64,000 nucleotides of DNA from Salibaculum sp031581025 (lineage in GTDB: Bacteria > Pseudomonadota > Alphaproteobacteria > Rhodobacterales > Rhodobacteraceae). Position numbers and translations under genes: made by a program. The notes under the pieces were generated by a model. The model had not been told where the DNA came from. It ran no database searches and saw nothing but the letters and a program-made list of their open reading frames with translations. The first letter of the stretch is position 1; each line of letters starts with the position of its first letter. Below, piece by piece: positions 17,231 to 25,726 of the stretch. The stretch is from NCBI RefSeq assembly GCF_031581025.1, contig NZ_JAVLCA010000008.1, one strand, 5' to 3'.

Positions 17231-18520
17231 CTACAGTTGGCTGACCCGCAGTTGTGTCAGGCGGTTCTCTTCCTTTTCCGTCACCTCGAAGCGGAAACCG
17301 TGGAAGGAAAAGACCTGGCCCTCGGCCGGGATCATCTGGGCCTCGTGGATGACCAGCCCGGCGATGGTGTTGGCCTCTTCGTCGGGCAGGGTCCAGTCCA
17401 TGGCGCGGTTGAGGTCGCGGATCGTCATGCCGCCCTCGACTGTCACGCTGCCGTCCTCGGCGGCGATGAATTCCGCGTCCTCGTCGGTGTCGAACTCGTC
17501 GGTGATCTCGCCGACGATCTCCTCGAGGATGTCCTCCAGGGTGATCAGTCCCTGCAGCGATCCGTATTCGTCGACCACCAGCGCGAAATGGGTCTTGCGG
17601 GCCAGGAACTTGCGCATCTGGTCGTCGAGCGAGGTCGTCTCGGGGATGAAATAGGGCTCCATCGCGACGGTGAGGATGTCGAAGGCGGCGAGCTCCTCGG
17701 GGGCGATGCGGCCGTCGCCCAGCATCCGGTGCATGGCGCGCAGCAGGTCCTTGGCGTGCAGCACGCCAACGATGTTCTCGGGCTCCTCGCGGAACAGCGG
17801 CAGCCGGGTGTGCTTACTGTCGAGCACATGCGACAGGATGTCCATCACCGGCAGGCTGGCGTCGATCATCTCGATCTCCGAGCGGTGGAGCATGATCTCC
17901 TCGACCGCGCGCTCGCCCAGGTCGAGCGCGCCGAGGATGCGGTCGCGGTCCTCCTTCTCGACCACGCCCTCGGAGTGGCCCAGCTGGAGCGCCCCGGCGA
18001 TCTCGTCGCGCAGGGCCAGGATGTTGGTGTCGGGATCCGTGGCCACGCCGAAGACGCGCAGCACGCCGCGCACCAGCAGACGCACCGCGCCGACGACCGG
18101 CGCGAAAAGCGTGACCGCCACCGACATCGGCCCCGAGGCCAGCCCGGCGGCCTTCTCGGCATTGGTGATGGCATAGGTCTTGGGCAGAACCTCGGCGAAG
18201 ATCAGCACCAGCAGCGTCATGACCAGCGTCGCCATGGCCACCCCGCTTTCGCCGAAGGCGCGGGTGAACAGCGCCGTGGCCAGCGAGGTGGCCAGGATAT
18301 TGACCAGGTTGTTGCCCAGCAGGATCGAGCCGATCAGCCGTTCGCTGTCATCGGTGACGCGCAGGGCGCGGGCCGCGCCCTTGTCGCCTTTGTCCGCGTT
18401 CGAACGCAGCTTGCCGCGCGAGGCGGCTGTCAGCGCGGTTTCCGACCCGGAAAAGCAGCCCGAGAGCACCAGAAGCAGCAGGATGGTTCCGGCGGTGGTC
18501 CAGAAGGCGGCGTCCATCAT
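17231..18520 (-). CDS. CorC/HlyC-type (CNNM) membrane protein with CBS domains
   Basis: 429 residues. An N-terminal DUF21/CNNM membrane domain with about four hydrophobic spans (residues 1-190) is followed by a pair of CBS domains (around 210-335) and a C-terminal CorC_HlyC domain (about 345-425, with DRCLQGLITLEDILEEIVG-like segment at the CBS end). The family takes part in magnesium or cobalt efflux, although it is often annotated as hemolysin. The first residues MMDAAFWTTAGTILLLLVLSG give the start-transfer segment. It lies 51 bases downstream of xerD and on the same strand, so it may be cotranscribed. Confidence 0.87.
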   Translation of the reverse strand: MMDAAFWTTAGTILLLLVLSGCFSGSETALTAASRGKLRSNADKGDKGAARALRVTDDSERLIGSILLGNNLVNILATSLATALFTRAFGESGVAMATLVMTLLVLIFAEVLPKTYAITNAEKAAGLASGPMSVAVTLFAPVVGAVRLLVRGVLRVFGVATDPDTNILALRDEIAGALQLGHSEGVVEKEDRDRILGALDLGERAVEEIMLHRSEIEMIDASLPVMDILSHVLDSKHTRLPLFREEPENIVGVLHAKDLLRAMHRMLGDGRIAPEELAAFDILTVAMEPYFIPETTSLDDQMRKFLARKTHFALVVDEYGSLQGLITLEDILEEIVGEITDEFDTDEDAEFIAAEDGSVTVEGGMTIRDLNRAMDWTLPDEEANTIAGLVIHEAQMIPAEGQVFSFHGFRFEVTEKEENRLTQLRVSQL

Positions 18521-18571
18521 TGAGGATATGTCCGTTGCATTGATCTCTTATGGGGCGGCATCACCGCGGCT

Positions 18572-19519
18572 TCAAGCATCCTTCGTCATGCCTGTGGCCA
18601 AAGGGTGATGCGCAAGCACCAGCGTGCGCAGTCGCTCTTCCAGGACATGGGTGTAGATTTCCGTCGTGCCCAGGTCGGCATGGCCCAGCAGGGTCTGGAT
18701 CGCGCGCAGGTCGGCGCCACCGGCAAGCAGATGCGTGGCGAAGGCATGGCGCAGCACATGCGGGCTGACCCGATCGGGGGGGATGCCGGCCTGGGTGGCC
18801 CAGGTCTTGATCAGCCCGTGAAAGCTCTGCCGGGTCAGGTGGCCGGATTTGCCGCGCGATGGGAACAGGAAGGGCGAGCGCGGCTTGCGTTTCGCCGCCG
18901 CATTGTCCTCTGTGGCATCGCGCTCGGCCAGCCAGGCGGTGAGGGCGGCGCGCGCGGGCGGCGACAGCGGCACCATGCGGTCCTTGTCGCCCTTGCCGCG
19001 CACCAGCAGCATCCGCGGATCGCCCCGCGCCGCCGAGACGGGCAGGGAGACCAGCTCGCTGACCCGCATGCCGGTGGCGTAGAGCAGCTCCATCAGGCAG
19101 ATGTTGCGGCTCCGGTCGCGGGGGCTGTTGCGGGCCGCGTCCAGCAGGGCGTCGACCTCGTCAAGGCTCAGGCTGCGGGGCAGGTGGCCCGTGCGGCCAG
19201 GTCCCGCGATTCGGATGGCGGGATTGTCGCTGCGCCAGCCCTCGTCGAAGGCAAAGCGAAACAGCTGCTTGATCGCCGAAAGCCGCCGGGCCCGGGTCGC
19301 CGGGGCCAGCCCCTCGGCCGCGCTGGCGACGAGGTAGTCCTCGACATGGGCCTGTGTCGCGGTGGCGAAATGCCCGCCGCGCGTCTCCAGCCAGTCGCCA
19401 AAGGCGGTCAGGTCGCGGGCATAGGCCATTCGGGTGTTCTCGGCGGCGTCCAGTTCCGCCGCCTGGGCCTCGAGGAAGGCCTGCAGCCAATGGGCCTGGG
19501 GCTGGTTGGCGGCGCTCAT
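18572..19519 (-). CDS. xerD: site-specific tyrosine recombinase XerD
   Basis: 315 residues. It has an N-terminal core-binding SAM-like domain and a C-terminal catalytic domain with the full set of tyrosine-recombinase residues: Arg in TGMRVSEL, Lys in GKGDKDR, HxxR in HVLRHAFATHLL, His in LGHADLGTT, and the nucleophile Tyr in EIYTHV. With XerC it resolves chromosome dimers at dif. Its ATG overlaps the stop of the upstream exported-protein gene (ATGA). Nothing nearby suggests an integron or prophage. Confidence 0.9.
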   Translation of the reverse strand: MSAANQPQAHWLQAFLEAQAAELDAAENTRMAYARDLTAFGDWLETRGGHFATATQAHVEDYLVASAAEGLAPATRARRLSAIKQLFRFAFDEGWRSDNPAIRIAGPGRTGHLPRSLSLDEVDALLDAARNSPRDRSRNICLMELLYATGMRVSELVSLPVSAARGDPRMLLVRGKGDKDRMVPLSPPARAALTAWLAERDATEDNAAAKRKPRSPFLFPSRGKSGHLTRQSFHGLIKTWATQAGIPPDRVSPHVLRHAFATHLLAGGADLRAIQTLLGHADLGTTEIYTHVLEERLRTLVLAHHPLATGMTKDA

Positions 19520-21114
19520 GTGGCGGACAGGACCAGGTGGTGCAGCGCGGTGCGGCGGGCGATGTCCTCCAGCCCCAGGGCGCGCAGGGTCGACAGCCCC
19601 TCGGCCAGGGCGGCCGGGTCGCCCTCCAGCCCCTGCTGGACGGTGGCGATGGTGCGCAGGATGGCCTCGCCCAGGCGATCCTGCCCTGCCATCTCGACCA
19701 GGCGCTCATCGGCCCGGAGGGCGGCGAAGGCGGATCTGACCGGCGCGGCGTCGCGCGCGGCGGGGGTTTCGGGGGTGACCTGTCCACGCGCCACCGCCCG
19801 GAGCAGCGCCGCCCCCTCGGGCGCCTCCAGGTCCAGCGCGTGGGTCTCGTAATCGGCGGTCAGCATCAGGAGCCGGTAGCGCAGCCCCTCGGCCCGGGGT
19901 GTCAGCCGGGCCTGCGACAGCCGGTCGGCAAACCCGCCGACCAGAACCGCCTCGGTGCCCGCGGCGGTCAGTCTGTCCCAGGCGGCCTCAAGCGCGTCAG
20001 AGGCCCGCTCGCCATCCCCGGCGTCCAGCGCGGTTTCCAGCTGCTGCACGGCGCGCGCCCGTTCCCAGACCCCGCCCGAGGCCGAGGGCACCCGCTCGGT
20101 GTAGAGATCCAGAAGCACCGTGGGCGGGATCGCCCCGGTGCGCAGCAGCCGCTCGCCCGCCTCGATCTGGGATTTCCAGCCCACCGTGTCGCGTAGGTCG
20201 GAATGGGCAAACGCGCGCGGCAGGCCAGTGGTGCCCAGGCGTTCGCCCACGGCCTCGCGGATGCGGAAGATCAGCGGCGTCACCTGGTCCGGGCGCGGCG
20301 GGGTCTCGCCCTCGAAAAGCTCGGGGTCGAGGAACCAGGCCATGAGGTCGGCGGTCTCGGTGTCCATGTCGCCCAACGCTTCGGCGGTGTTGAGCGTCAG
20401 CGCCGCCGCCGACCAGTCGCCGGCGCGGGCCAGGCAGAAGATCCGCGCCGCGGGCGACGGCGCGATGCCGGGCCTGTCCTGCATGACCTCGCAGGCGCGC
20501 CGTTCGGTCCCGGTCAGAAGCGAGACATCGAACCAGCGCCGGAACAGGGCCGAGGTGTCGGGGGTCGCGGCTTCGAGCATGGCCTGGGCGGGCTCCAGCG
20601 CGCCGATGTCCAGCAGCGTGTCGACCCGGGCCAGGAACAGTGCGGCGTCGGAGCCGGCATCGGCGGGCGGGTCGGCCTCGGTCAGGATCATCCGCACCAG
20701 CAGGTCGCGCAGGGAGACCAGGGTCTCGACCTTTTCGGCGCGCATGAGGGCGACCAGGGTCTCGGCCTCGCTGCCCGCCCAGAGCGTCTGGGGCAGGCCG
20801 GTCGTCGCCGGGGACATGAGACCGACCCGTTCGGGCGAGGGCGCGTCCAGCGGACGGACCGAGATATCCGGGGTCGTGGCGCTCTCGGCGACGGGGTCTT
20901 CGGGCGGATGCGGCCCCGGGCCGCGTCCGGGCATCGGGGGGAATTCCGGCGCCGGGGTCGGGGTGCGCACACTTTCCGACAACCAGTCGATGGCCGAGAG
21001 GGGGCGCATATCCACGGCCTCGTCGGTCTGGGCAAGCGCCGGGCCGGCCAGCACCGCCGCCAGCCCCATGGCGGCTGCCCGCATCGCGATCGGTTGTCTC
21101 GAAGGGTGTGTCAC
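19516..21114 (-). CDS. exported alpha-helical repeat protein of unknown function
   Basis: 532 residues from the GTG at 21112-21114, which starts a signal peptide (MRAAAMGLAAVLAGPALAQ). A Pro-rich linker (about 45-90) precedes a long, Ala/Leu/Glu-rich helical region resembling TPR or Sel1-type arrays (SDAALFLARVDTLLDIGALEPAQAML and similar segments). I recognise no named family. Its position between a 51-residue membrane protein and xerD, with tight overlaps on both sides, suggests a conserved rhodobacterial unit. The frame is open further upstream, but that part covers the small gene at 21117-21272 and lacks a signal peptide, so the GTG is preferred. Confidence 0.7.
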   Translation of the reverse strand: MTHPSRQPIAMRAAAMGLAAVLAGPALAQTDEAVDMRPLSAIDWLSESVRTPTPAPEFPPMPGRGPGPHPPEDPVAESATTPDISVRPLDAPSPERVGLMSPATTGLPQTLWAGSEAETLVALMRAEKVETLVSLRDLLVRMILTEADPPADAGSDAALFLARVDTLLDIGALEPAQAMLEAATPDTSALFRRWFDVSLLTGTERRACEVMQDRPGIAPSPAARIFCLARAGDWSAAALTLNTAEALGDMDTETADLMAWFLDPELFEGETPPRPDQVTPLIFRIREAVGERLGTTGLPRAFAHSDLRDTVGWKSQIEAGERLLRTGAIPPTVLLDLYTERVPSASGGVWERARAVQQLETALDAGDGERASDALEAAWDRLTAAGTEAVLVGGFADRLSQARLTPRAEGLRYRLLMLTADYETHALDLEAPEGAALLRAVARGQVTPETPAARDAAPVRSAFAALRADERLVEMAGQDRLGEAILRTIATVQQGLEGDPAALAEGLSTLRALGLEDIARRTALHHLVLSAT

Positions 21115-21116
21115 CG

Positions 21117-21272
21117 TTACTCCACCTCGAGCGTTACGGGTTTCGTGACCTCTTGCACCGGGGGCGCGAAGTCCTCGGCAAAGAAGATCGGCCCGACATA
21201 GGCATAGGCGATCAGGCCCAGTGCCGCGAAAACCGTCAATACCAGCACCGCCTTGATCAGCCGCCACAACAT
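21117..21272 (-). CDS. 51-residue single-span membrane protein
   Basis: The sequence begins MLWRLIKAVLVLTVFAALGL, a positively charged start and one membrane helix, and continues into a short acidic tail ending TLEVE. The stop (TAA at 21119-21117) lies 2 bases before the GTG of the next gene, so translation is coupled. It is divergent from aroK. I do not know its function; it may anchor the exported helical protein or join an envelope complex. Confidence 0.68.
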   Translation of the reverse strand: MLWRLIKAVLVLTVFAALGLIAYAYVGPIFFAEDFAPPVQEVTKPVTLEVE

Positions 21273-21475
21273 GTCTTTGCCCCAATCCTTTGGTTTTGCC
21301 CCGACGCCGCGCCCCTGTGGCCCGGCCGCCGGGGATCAAGGGCAGTTTCACCACCCCTTGTCGACGGTTATATATGGCCTTCGGGACAATTTCACGTCAT
21401 GGAATGGGAAAAATCACCCCCGGGCGAAGGCGTGCTGACCGCCGGGCGGGGCAGGACAGGGGAGACAGGCCGGAC

Positions 21476-22072
21476 GTGACGGGCAGCGCAGCAGACAGGC
21501 AGGATGGCCAGGGCGGTCGGTGGCCCCGGTTGCACCGCACCGTGGTGCTGGTGGGCATGATGGGCTGTGGCAAGTCGGCCATCGGGCGCACCCTGGCCAC
21601 CAAGCTTGGCGTGCCCTTCCTTGATTCGGATGCCGAGATAGAGCGGGCGGCCAATGCCACGATTCCCGAGATTTTCGCCCGCGACGGCGAGGCCTTCTTT
21701 CGCGCCCGTGAGGCCGAGGTCACCGCCCGGCTGCTGCAATCCGCGCCCTGCGTTCTGTCCACCGGCGGCGGCGCCTTCCTGGCCGCGCGCAATCGGCAGG
21801 CCATCGCGGCGCATGGCGTGGCGGTCTGGCTGGACGCCGACCTGGACCTGCTGTGGGAGCGGGTGCGCCACAAGGACACCCGGCCGCTGCTGCGCACGCC
21901 CGATCCCTACGCGACGCTGGCCCGCCTTCTGGAGGAACGCGCGCCGATCTACGCGCAGGCCGGGCTGCACGCCAAGGCCGAGCCGGGCCTGTCCATCGAC
22001 GCCATGACCGATCGCGTCATCGCCACCCTGGCCGAACGGCCCGATATCCTGGAGATGTCAGATGACAGTTGA
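21476..22072 (+). CDS. aroK: shikimate kinase
   Basis: 198 residues from GTG at 21476. The P-loop GMMGCGKS lies at about residues 24-31. It is followed by shikimate-binding residues in DSDAEIE and FRxxE (FFRAREAE), the STGGGAF motif and the mobile lid with two Arg (RHKDTRPLL). It phosphorylates shikimate at the 3-hydroxyl in aromatic amino acid synthesis. Start choice: the next in-frame Met would remove the P-loop beta strand, and an AGGGGAG site lies upstream of the GTG. The 3' end overlaps aroB by 11 bases, the usual aroK-aroB order. Confidence 0.92.
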   Translation: MTGSAADRQDGQGGRWPRLHRTVVLVGMMGCGKSAIGRTLATKLGVPFLDSDAEIERAANATIPEIFARDGEAFFRAREAEVTARLLQSAPCVLSTGGGAFLAARNRQAIAAHGVAVWLDADLDLLWERVRHKDTRPLLRTPDPYATLARLLEERAPIYAQAGLHAKAEPGLSIDAMTDRVIATLAERPDILEMSDDS

Positions 22073-23165
22073 AACCGTATCCGTGGACTTGCCCGGCCGG
22101 GCCTATGATGTGCGCATCGGGCCGGGGCTGATCACAGCGGCTGGGGCCGAGATCGCGCCGCTTCTGCGCCGGGCGCGCGTGGCGATCGTGACCGAGGAAA
22201 CCGTCGCGGCGCTGCACCTTGCGCCGTTGCAGGCGGGCCTGCGTGACGAGGGCATCGAAAGCCTAGCCCTCACCCTGCCGCCGGGCGAGGCCACCAAGGG
22301 CTGGGCCGGGTTCACCCGCACCGTCGAATGGCTGCTCGACCAGCAGGTCGAACGGGGCGATATCGTGCTTGCCCTGGGGGGCGGGGTGATCGGTGATCTT
22401 GTGGGGTTTGCCGCTGCCGTGGTCCGGCGCGGGGTGCGCTTCGTGCAGGTGCCGACCTCGCTTCTGGCCCAGGTTGACAGTTCCGTGGGCGGCAAGACCG
22501 GGATCAACGCGCCCCAGGGCAAGAACCTGGTCGGCGCCTTCCATCAGCCTGCCCTGGTGCTGGCCGATACCGCGGCGCTGGCCACCATGCCGACCCGCGA
22601 TTTCCTGTCGGGCTATGGCGAGGTGGTCAAATACGGGCTGCTGGGGGATGCGGCGTTCTTTGCCTGGCTGGAGGACAACGGCCCGCGCCTGCGCGCCGAC
22701 GAGGCGGCCCTGATCCATGCGGTGACTCGCGCGGTCCGGATGAAGGCCGAGATCGTCATGCGCGACGAGACCGAACAGGGCGACCGGGCGCTGTTGAATC
22801 TGGGCCATACCTTCTGCCATGCGCTCGAGGCCGCGACGGGCTATTCCGACCGGTTGCTGCATGGCGAGGGCGTGGCGATCGGCTGTGCCCTGGCCTTTGA
22901 AACCTCTGCCCGGCTGGGGCTCTGCGCGCAGGAGGAGCCCGGCCGCCTGCGCGCCCACCTGTCCGCCATGGGCATGAAGGGGGATCTCTCGGACATCCCC
23001 GGCGAGCTGCCGGGGGCTGCGGCGCTGGTCGATCTCATGGGACAGGACAAGAAGGTCGTGGACGGTCAGTTACGCTTCGTCATGGCCCGCGGGATCGGCG
23101 CGGCCTTCGTGACCTCGGACGTCCCGCGCGCGGTCGTCGAACGGGTGCTGGCCGACGCGCTCTAG
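22062..23165 (+). CDS. aroB: 3-dehydroquinate synthase
   Basis: 367 residues. The NAD-binding motif GGGVIGDLVGFAAA and the downstream PTSLLAQVDSSVGGKTGIN signature are diagnostic. Zinc ligands are the Glu in SGYGEVVKYG, the His in LNLGHTFCHALE and a further His in LLHGEGVAIG. It converts DAHP to 3-dehydroquinate, the second step of the shikimate pathway. The stop codon overlaps that of the convergent membrane-protein gene through the palindrome CTAG at 23162-23165. Confidence 0.94.
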   Translation: MTVETVSVDLPGRAYDVRIGPGLITAAGAEIAPLLRRARVAIVTEETVAALHLAPLQAGLRDEGIESLALTLPPGEATKGWAGFTRTVEWLLDQQVERGDIVLALGGGVIGDLVGFAAAVVRRGVRFVQVPTSLLAQVDSSVGGKTGINAPQGKNLVGAFHQPALVLADTAALATMPTRDFLSGYGEVVKYGLLGDAAFFAWLEDNGPRLRADEAALIHAVTRAVRMKAEIVMRDETEQGDRALLNLGHTFCHALEAATGYSDRLLHGEGVAIGCALAFETSARLGLCAQEEPGRLRAHLSAMGMKGDLSDIPGELPGAAALVDLMGQDKKVVDGQLRFVMARGIGAAFVTSDVPRAVVERVLADAL

Positions 23166-23488
23166 TCGTCGTCCCATGCGTCTTCGGAAAATGGGTCGAT
23201 CCCGTGCCGCCGACAGAACCACATGAACAACGGCCACTCCATGACCATGGCCGTCAGCAGCGTGAAGACCCACCAGTTGGTCTGGACCAGCAGCAGGGAA
23301 AAGTGCGTGCCGCTGCCTGCGAACATCCAGCCCGCCACCACCAGCAGCACCACCGAGAGCATCACATCCTGCCGCAGCAGACGGCGCAGGGTGATCCGGG
23401 CCATGCTGGGATAGATGCCCATATAGGCCACGGCCAGGGCTGCCGCGTTCAGGATCAGGATCTTAAGTTCGGGGGGCAGGGCGCCCAT
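23162..23488 (-). CDS. small membrane protein, unknown
   Basis: 108 residues from the ATG at 23486-23488. Three hydrophobic segments are visible (LILNAAALAVAYMGIYP, VMLSVVLLVVAGWMFAG and WWVFTLLTAMVMEWPLF), with a short acidic C-terminus (DPFSEDAWDDD). The frame continues upstream into ssb, but that part is a shadow. I recognise no family. It lies 10 bases downstream of ssb on the same strand and is probably cotranscribed with it; its stop overlaps the aroB stop. Confidence 0.7.
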   Translation of the reverse strand: MGALPPELKILILNAAALAVAYMGIYPSMARITLRRLLRQDVMLSVVLLVVAGWMFAGSGTHFSLLLVQTNWWVFTLLTAMVMEWPLFMWFCRRHGIDPFSEDAWDDD

Positions 23489-23498
23489 CCGGGCATCC

Positions 23499-23990
23499 TC
23501 AGAACGGAATCTCGTCGTCCATGTCGCCGCCGCCCGCGGGGCTGGCCGGGCCGCTGTCATAGCCGCCCCCACCGCCGCCGTAGCCGCCGCCGGATTGGTC
23601 GGCCATGTAGCCGCCGCCGCCCGCGCCGCCGCCTTCGCCGCGGCCGTCCAGCATGGTCAGCTCGGACTTGTAGGGCCGCAGCACGACCTCGGTCGAATAG
23701 CGATCCTGGCCGTTCTGGTCCTGCCACTTGCGGGTTTCCAGCTGGCCCTCGATATAGACCTTCGAGCCCTTTTTCAGATACCGCTCGGCCACGTTGGCCA
23801 GCGGCTCCGAGAAGATCGCGACGGAATGCCATTCGGTCTTCTCGCGGCGTTCGCCGGTGTTGCGGTCCTTCCAGTTCTCCGAGGTGGCGATGCGCAGGTT
23901 GCAGACCTTGCCGCCGTTCTGGAAGGTGCGCGTTTCCGGGTCGCGCCCCAGGTTGCCGATCAGAATGACCTTGTTGACGGATCCGGCCAT
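23499..23990 (-). CDS. ssb: single-stranded DNA-binding protein
   Basis: 163 residues. The OB-fold (1-about 112) starts with GSVNKVILIGNLGRDPE and contains the Trp and Phe residues used for base stacking (SENWKDR, EKTEWHS, YIEGQLETRKW). A flexible Gly-rich linker (115-150) ends in the acidic tip DMDDEIPF, which recruits replication and repair enzymes. It is an essential replication and repair protein. A good ribosome site (AGGGAGAT) precedes the ATG. Confidence 0.95.
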   Translation of the reverse strand: MAGSVNKVILIGNLGRDPETRTFQNGGKVCNLRIATSENWKDRNTGERREKTEWHSVAIFSEPLANVAERYLKKGSKVYIEGQLETRKWQDQNGQDRYSTEVVLRPYKSELTMLDGRGEGGGAGGGGYMADQSGGGYGGGGGGYDSGPASPAGGGDMDDEIPF

Positions 23991-24159
23991 GGCGATCTCC
24001 CTTGCTGTCAGAATCCCTGTCGGGTGTTGGCGCTGTTACACCATCCCAGATCGGTTAATGAAAGAAGAATGTCGCCGGGCCGGACCCAGAACGGCGCAAA
24101 TTCCGCGCCGTCGCGGCCATCAGCCCCAAGGCGTCAGGGCCGCCCCCGCGCCACTGTTG

Positions 24160-24360
24160 CTATTTCCCGGTCTTGCAGGTGTTGATGCCCAGCAGGGCGT
24201 AGGGCGGGCACCAGCCTACGATGGCCGTGCCCAGCGGGATGATCCCCAGCAGGTAAAGCCAACTGTACTGCCCGTCCGGGTTCAGAAAGAACCCGAGGAT
24301 CAGGGCCACCCCGACAAGCGCGCGGAGGATGCGTTCGGTGCTGCCAATGTTTCTGGTCAT
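24160..24360 (-). CDS. DUF2892 (YgaP-like) small inner-membrane protein
   Basis: 66 residues from the ATG at 24358-24360. It begins MTRNIGSTERILR, the family signature, followed by two membrane helices with a PDG turn (GVALILGFFLNPDGQYSWLYLLG) and the conserved WCPPYALLGINTC segment with two cysteines. DUF2892 proteins are often linked to rhodanese or sulfur/oxygen-responsive systems. It lies 97 bases downstream of the Crp/Fnr-type regulator on the same strand, an arrangement that suggests regulation by it. Confidence 0.85.
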   Translation of the reverse strand: MTRNIGSTERILRALVGVALILGFFLNPDGQYSWLYLLGIIPLGTAIVGWCPPYALLGINTCKTGK

Positions 24361-24457
24361 ATCATGTGCCTTTTCGCGTTGCGCCCGTGTGAATCGGGCC
24401 AATGTCGGGATCATACGCCAAACGCCGCCCGCCGTCTGTGACTTCGTCACGCGCCGC

Positions 24458-25114
24458 TCAGCTTTCGGTGTCGATCCGGGCCAGACGGGCCAGGGCCGCG
24501 CGATCCAACAGGGCGACATGCCCCCGGTCGCGCCGCACCCAGCCGCGCCGCGCAAAATCGTCCAGCCGGCGCGAGACGACCTCGCGCGCAGAGCCGATGC
24601 GACTGGCCAACTCGGCCTGCGTGGCGTTGACGTCATCGCCCGCGGCCAACGCCAGCAGGGCATCCGCCAGCCGAGATTCAATCCGGTGAAATGCCACTTT
24701 TTCAAGAACATGGACGGTGCTTTTCATACGCTGCGCGAGAGCGCGGAATACGAAGGCCCGAAAGGGTTCCGAGCGGCCCATGAGCGCCAGGAACTGGTCC
24801 TTTGGCACCAAGACGAGCGTGGTGTCCTGCGCGGCCAGTGCCTCGCCGGTGTAGGGTTCGCCGCCCAGCAGGCCCAGCGTCGTCTGCACGCAGGTCTCGC
24901 CGCGGTCAATGGCGTAGAGCAGAATGTCGCGCCCCGACGGCCCCACCAGAAAGACCTCGACGCGCCCGCGCAGGACCAGCGGAAAGCCCTCGGCCCCGTC
25001 GCCGGGGTGGAACAGGCTGCGCCCGCGCGGCAGGGTCATCGGGGCCAGGCGCGCAAGTTCGGCGCGGTCGGATGGGTCCAGCCTGGCCAGGTCGGTTCCG
25101 TCGAGCCAGCTCAT
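24458..25114 (-). CDS. Crp/Fnr-family transcriptional regulator
   Basis: 218 residues from the ATG at 25112-25114. A cyclic-nucleotide-binding-like beta-roll (about 18-115, with FHPGDGAEGFPLVLRGRVEVF) and a long helix are followed by a winged helix-turn-helix (ATQAELASRIGSAREVVSRRL). No Fnr-type N-terminal cysteine cluster is present, so it is not an O2-sensing Fe-S Fnr; the ligand is unknown. The start codon overlaps the stop of the shortened mmsB gene (ATGA), so it depends on that reading frame for translational coupling. The DUF2892 gene follows. Confidence 0.85.
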   Translation of the reverse strand: MSWLDGTDLARLDPSDRAELARLAPMTLPRGRSLFHPGDGAEGFPLVLRGRVEVFLVGPSGRDILLYAIDRGETCVQTTLGLLGGEPYTGEALAAQDTTLVLVPKDQFLALMGRSEPFRAFVFRALAQRMKSTVHVLEKVAFHRIESRLADALLALAAGDDVNATQAELASRIGSAREVVSRRLDDFARRGWVRRDRGHVALLDRAALARLARIDTES

Positions 25115-25707
25115 GCGCGGGTGCGGGGTTCGAACCGGGTCAGCATGGCCGAGAAATCGCACCCGGTGCTGCCGTGCTCGTCGTGGAACCGGAGATGAAG
25201 TCCGGCCGCGCGCGCGCCCATGGGTGGCTCGGTGTCGGCCTGCGCAGCCGCCGTCATGGCCCGCTGCAGCGCCTTGCGCATCCGGTTCGCGGTAAAATGC
25301 GGGGGCCAGCGGGTATCGGCGGGCAAGCTCGGCCCGATGCCCGTCGCTGGGCAATGGCTGGTCGGGGACCAGCCCTGCACCGACGCGGTCGACACCACGT
25401 CGAACAACGCCTCCCACCCCGGGCCTGGCCTGTCGGCCAGGAAGGTCAACGGGCCCGCCTGCGCGCCGCTGATGTCGCCCGAAACCGGCGCGCGCACCGC
25501 GCCCCGGTCCATGCCGTCGATCCCGCCGTCGGACAGCACCGGCAGGATCACGTCGTCCCCAGTGCCCGTTTCGGCGGCCGACTGTGCACGGCGCGTCCCG
25601 TCGGGGCGGGCGGCGGTGTCAAAGCCTGTGACATCATGGTCCGCTGTGGCGAGGTTGCAGGCCATGTGCGCGCCCATGTTACCCAACCCGACGAAACCGA
25701 TTTTCAT
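25111..25707 (-). pseudogene. mmsB: 3-hydroxyisobutyrate dehydrogenase with two in-frame internal deletions
   Basis: 198 residues against about 290 for the family. The N-terminal NAD motif GFVGLGNMG and the C-terminal end (DFSAMLTRFE) align well with 3-hydroxyisobutyrate dehydrogenase, the valine-pathway enzyme that makes methylmalonate semialdehyde. Two segments are missing without loss of frame: about 35 residues near residue 61-68 and about 60 near residue 100. The second removes the GxxGxxxKxxxN helix that carries the catalytic Lys. The substrate motif DAPVSGG has changed to RAPVSGD. The protein should therefore be inactive as a dehydrogenase. The stop overlaps the start of the Crp/Fnr gene. 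The 3-hydroxyisobutyryl-CoA hydrolase gene lies 19 bases upstream, as in intact valine operons. Confidence 0.8.
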
Positions 25708-25726
25708 GATGGCTTTCCCTCGCTGG

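Noticed and set aside
24458..25417. Longer start for the Crp/Fnr regulator at 25417
   Set aside because: The additional 101 codons lie within the mmsB remnant in another frame and have no Crp-like sequence; the ATG at 25114 precedes the sensor domain.
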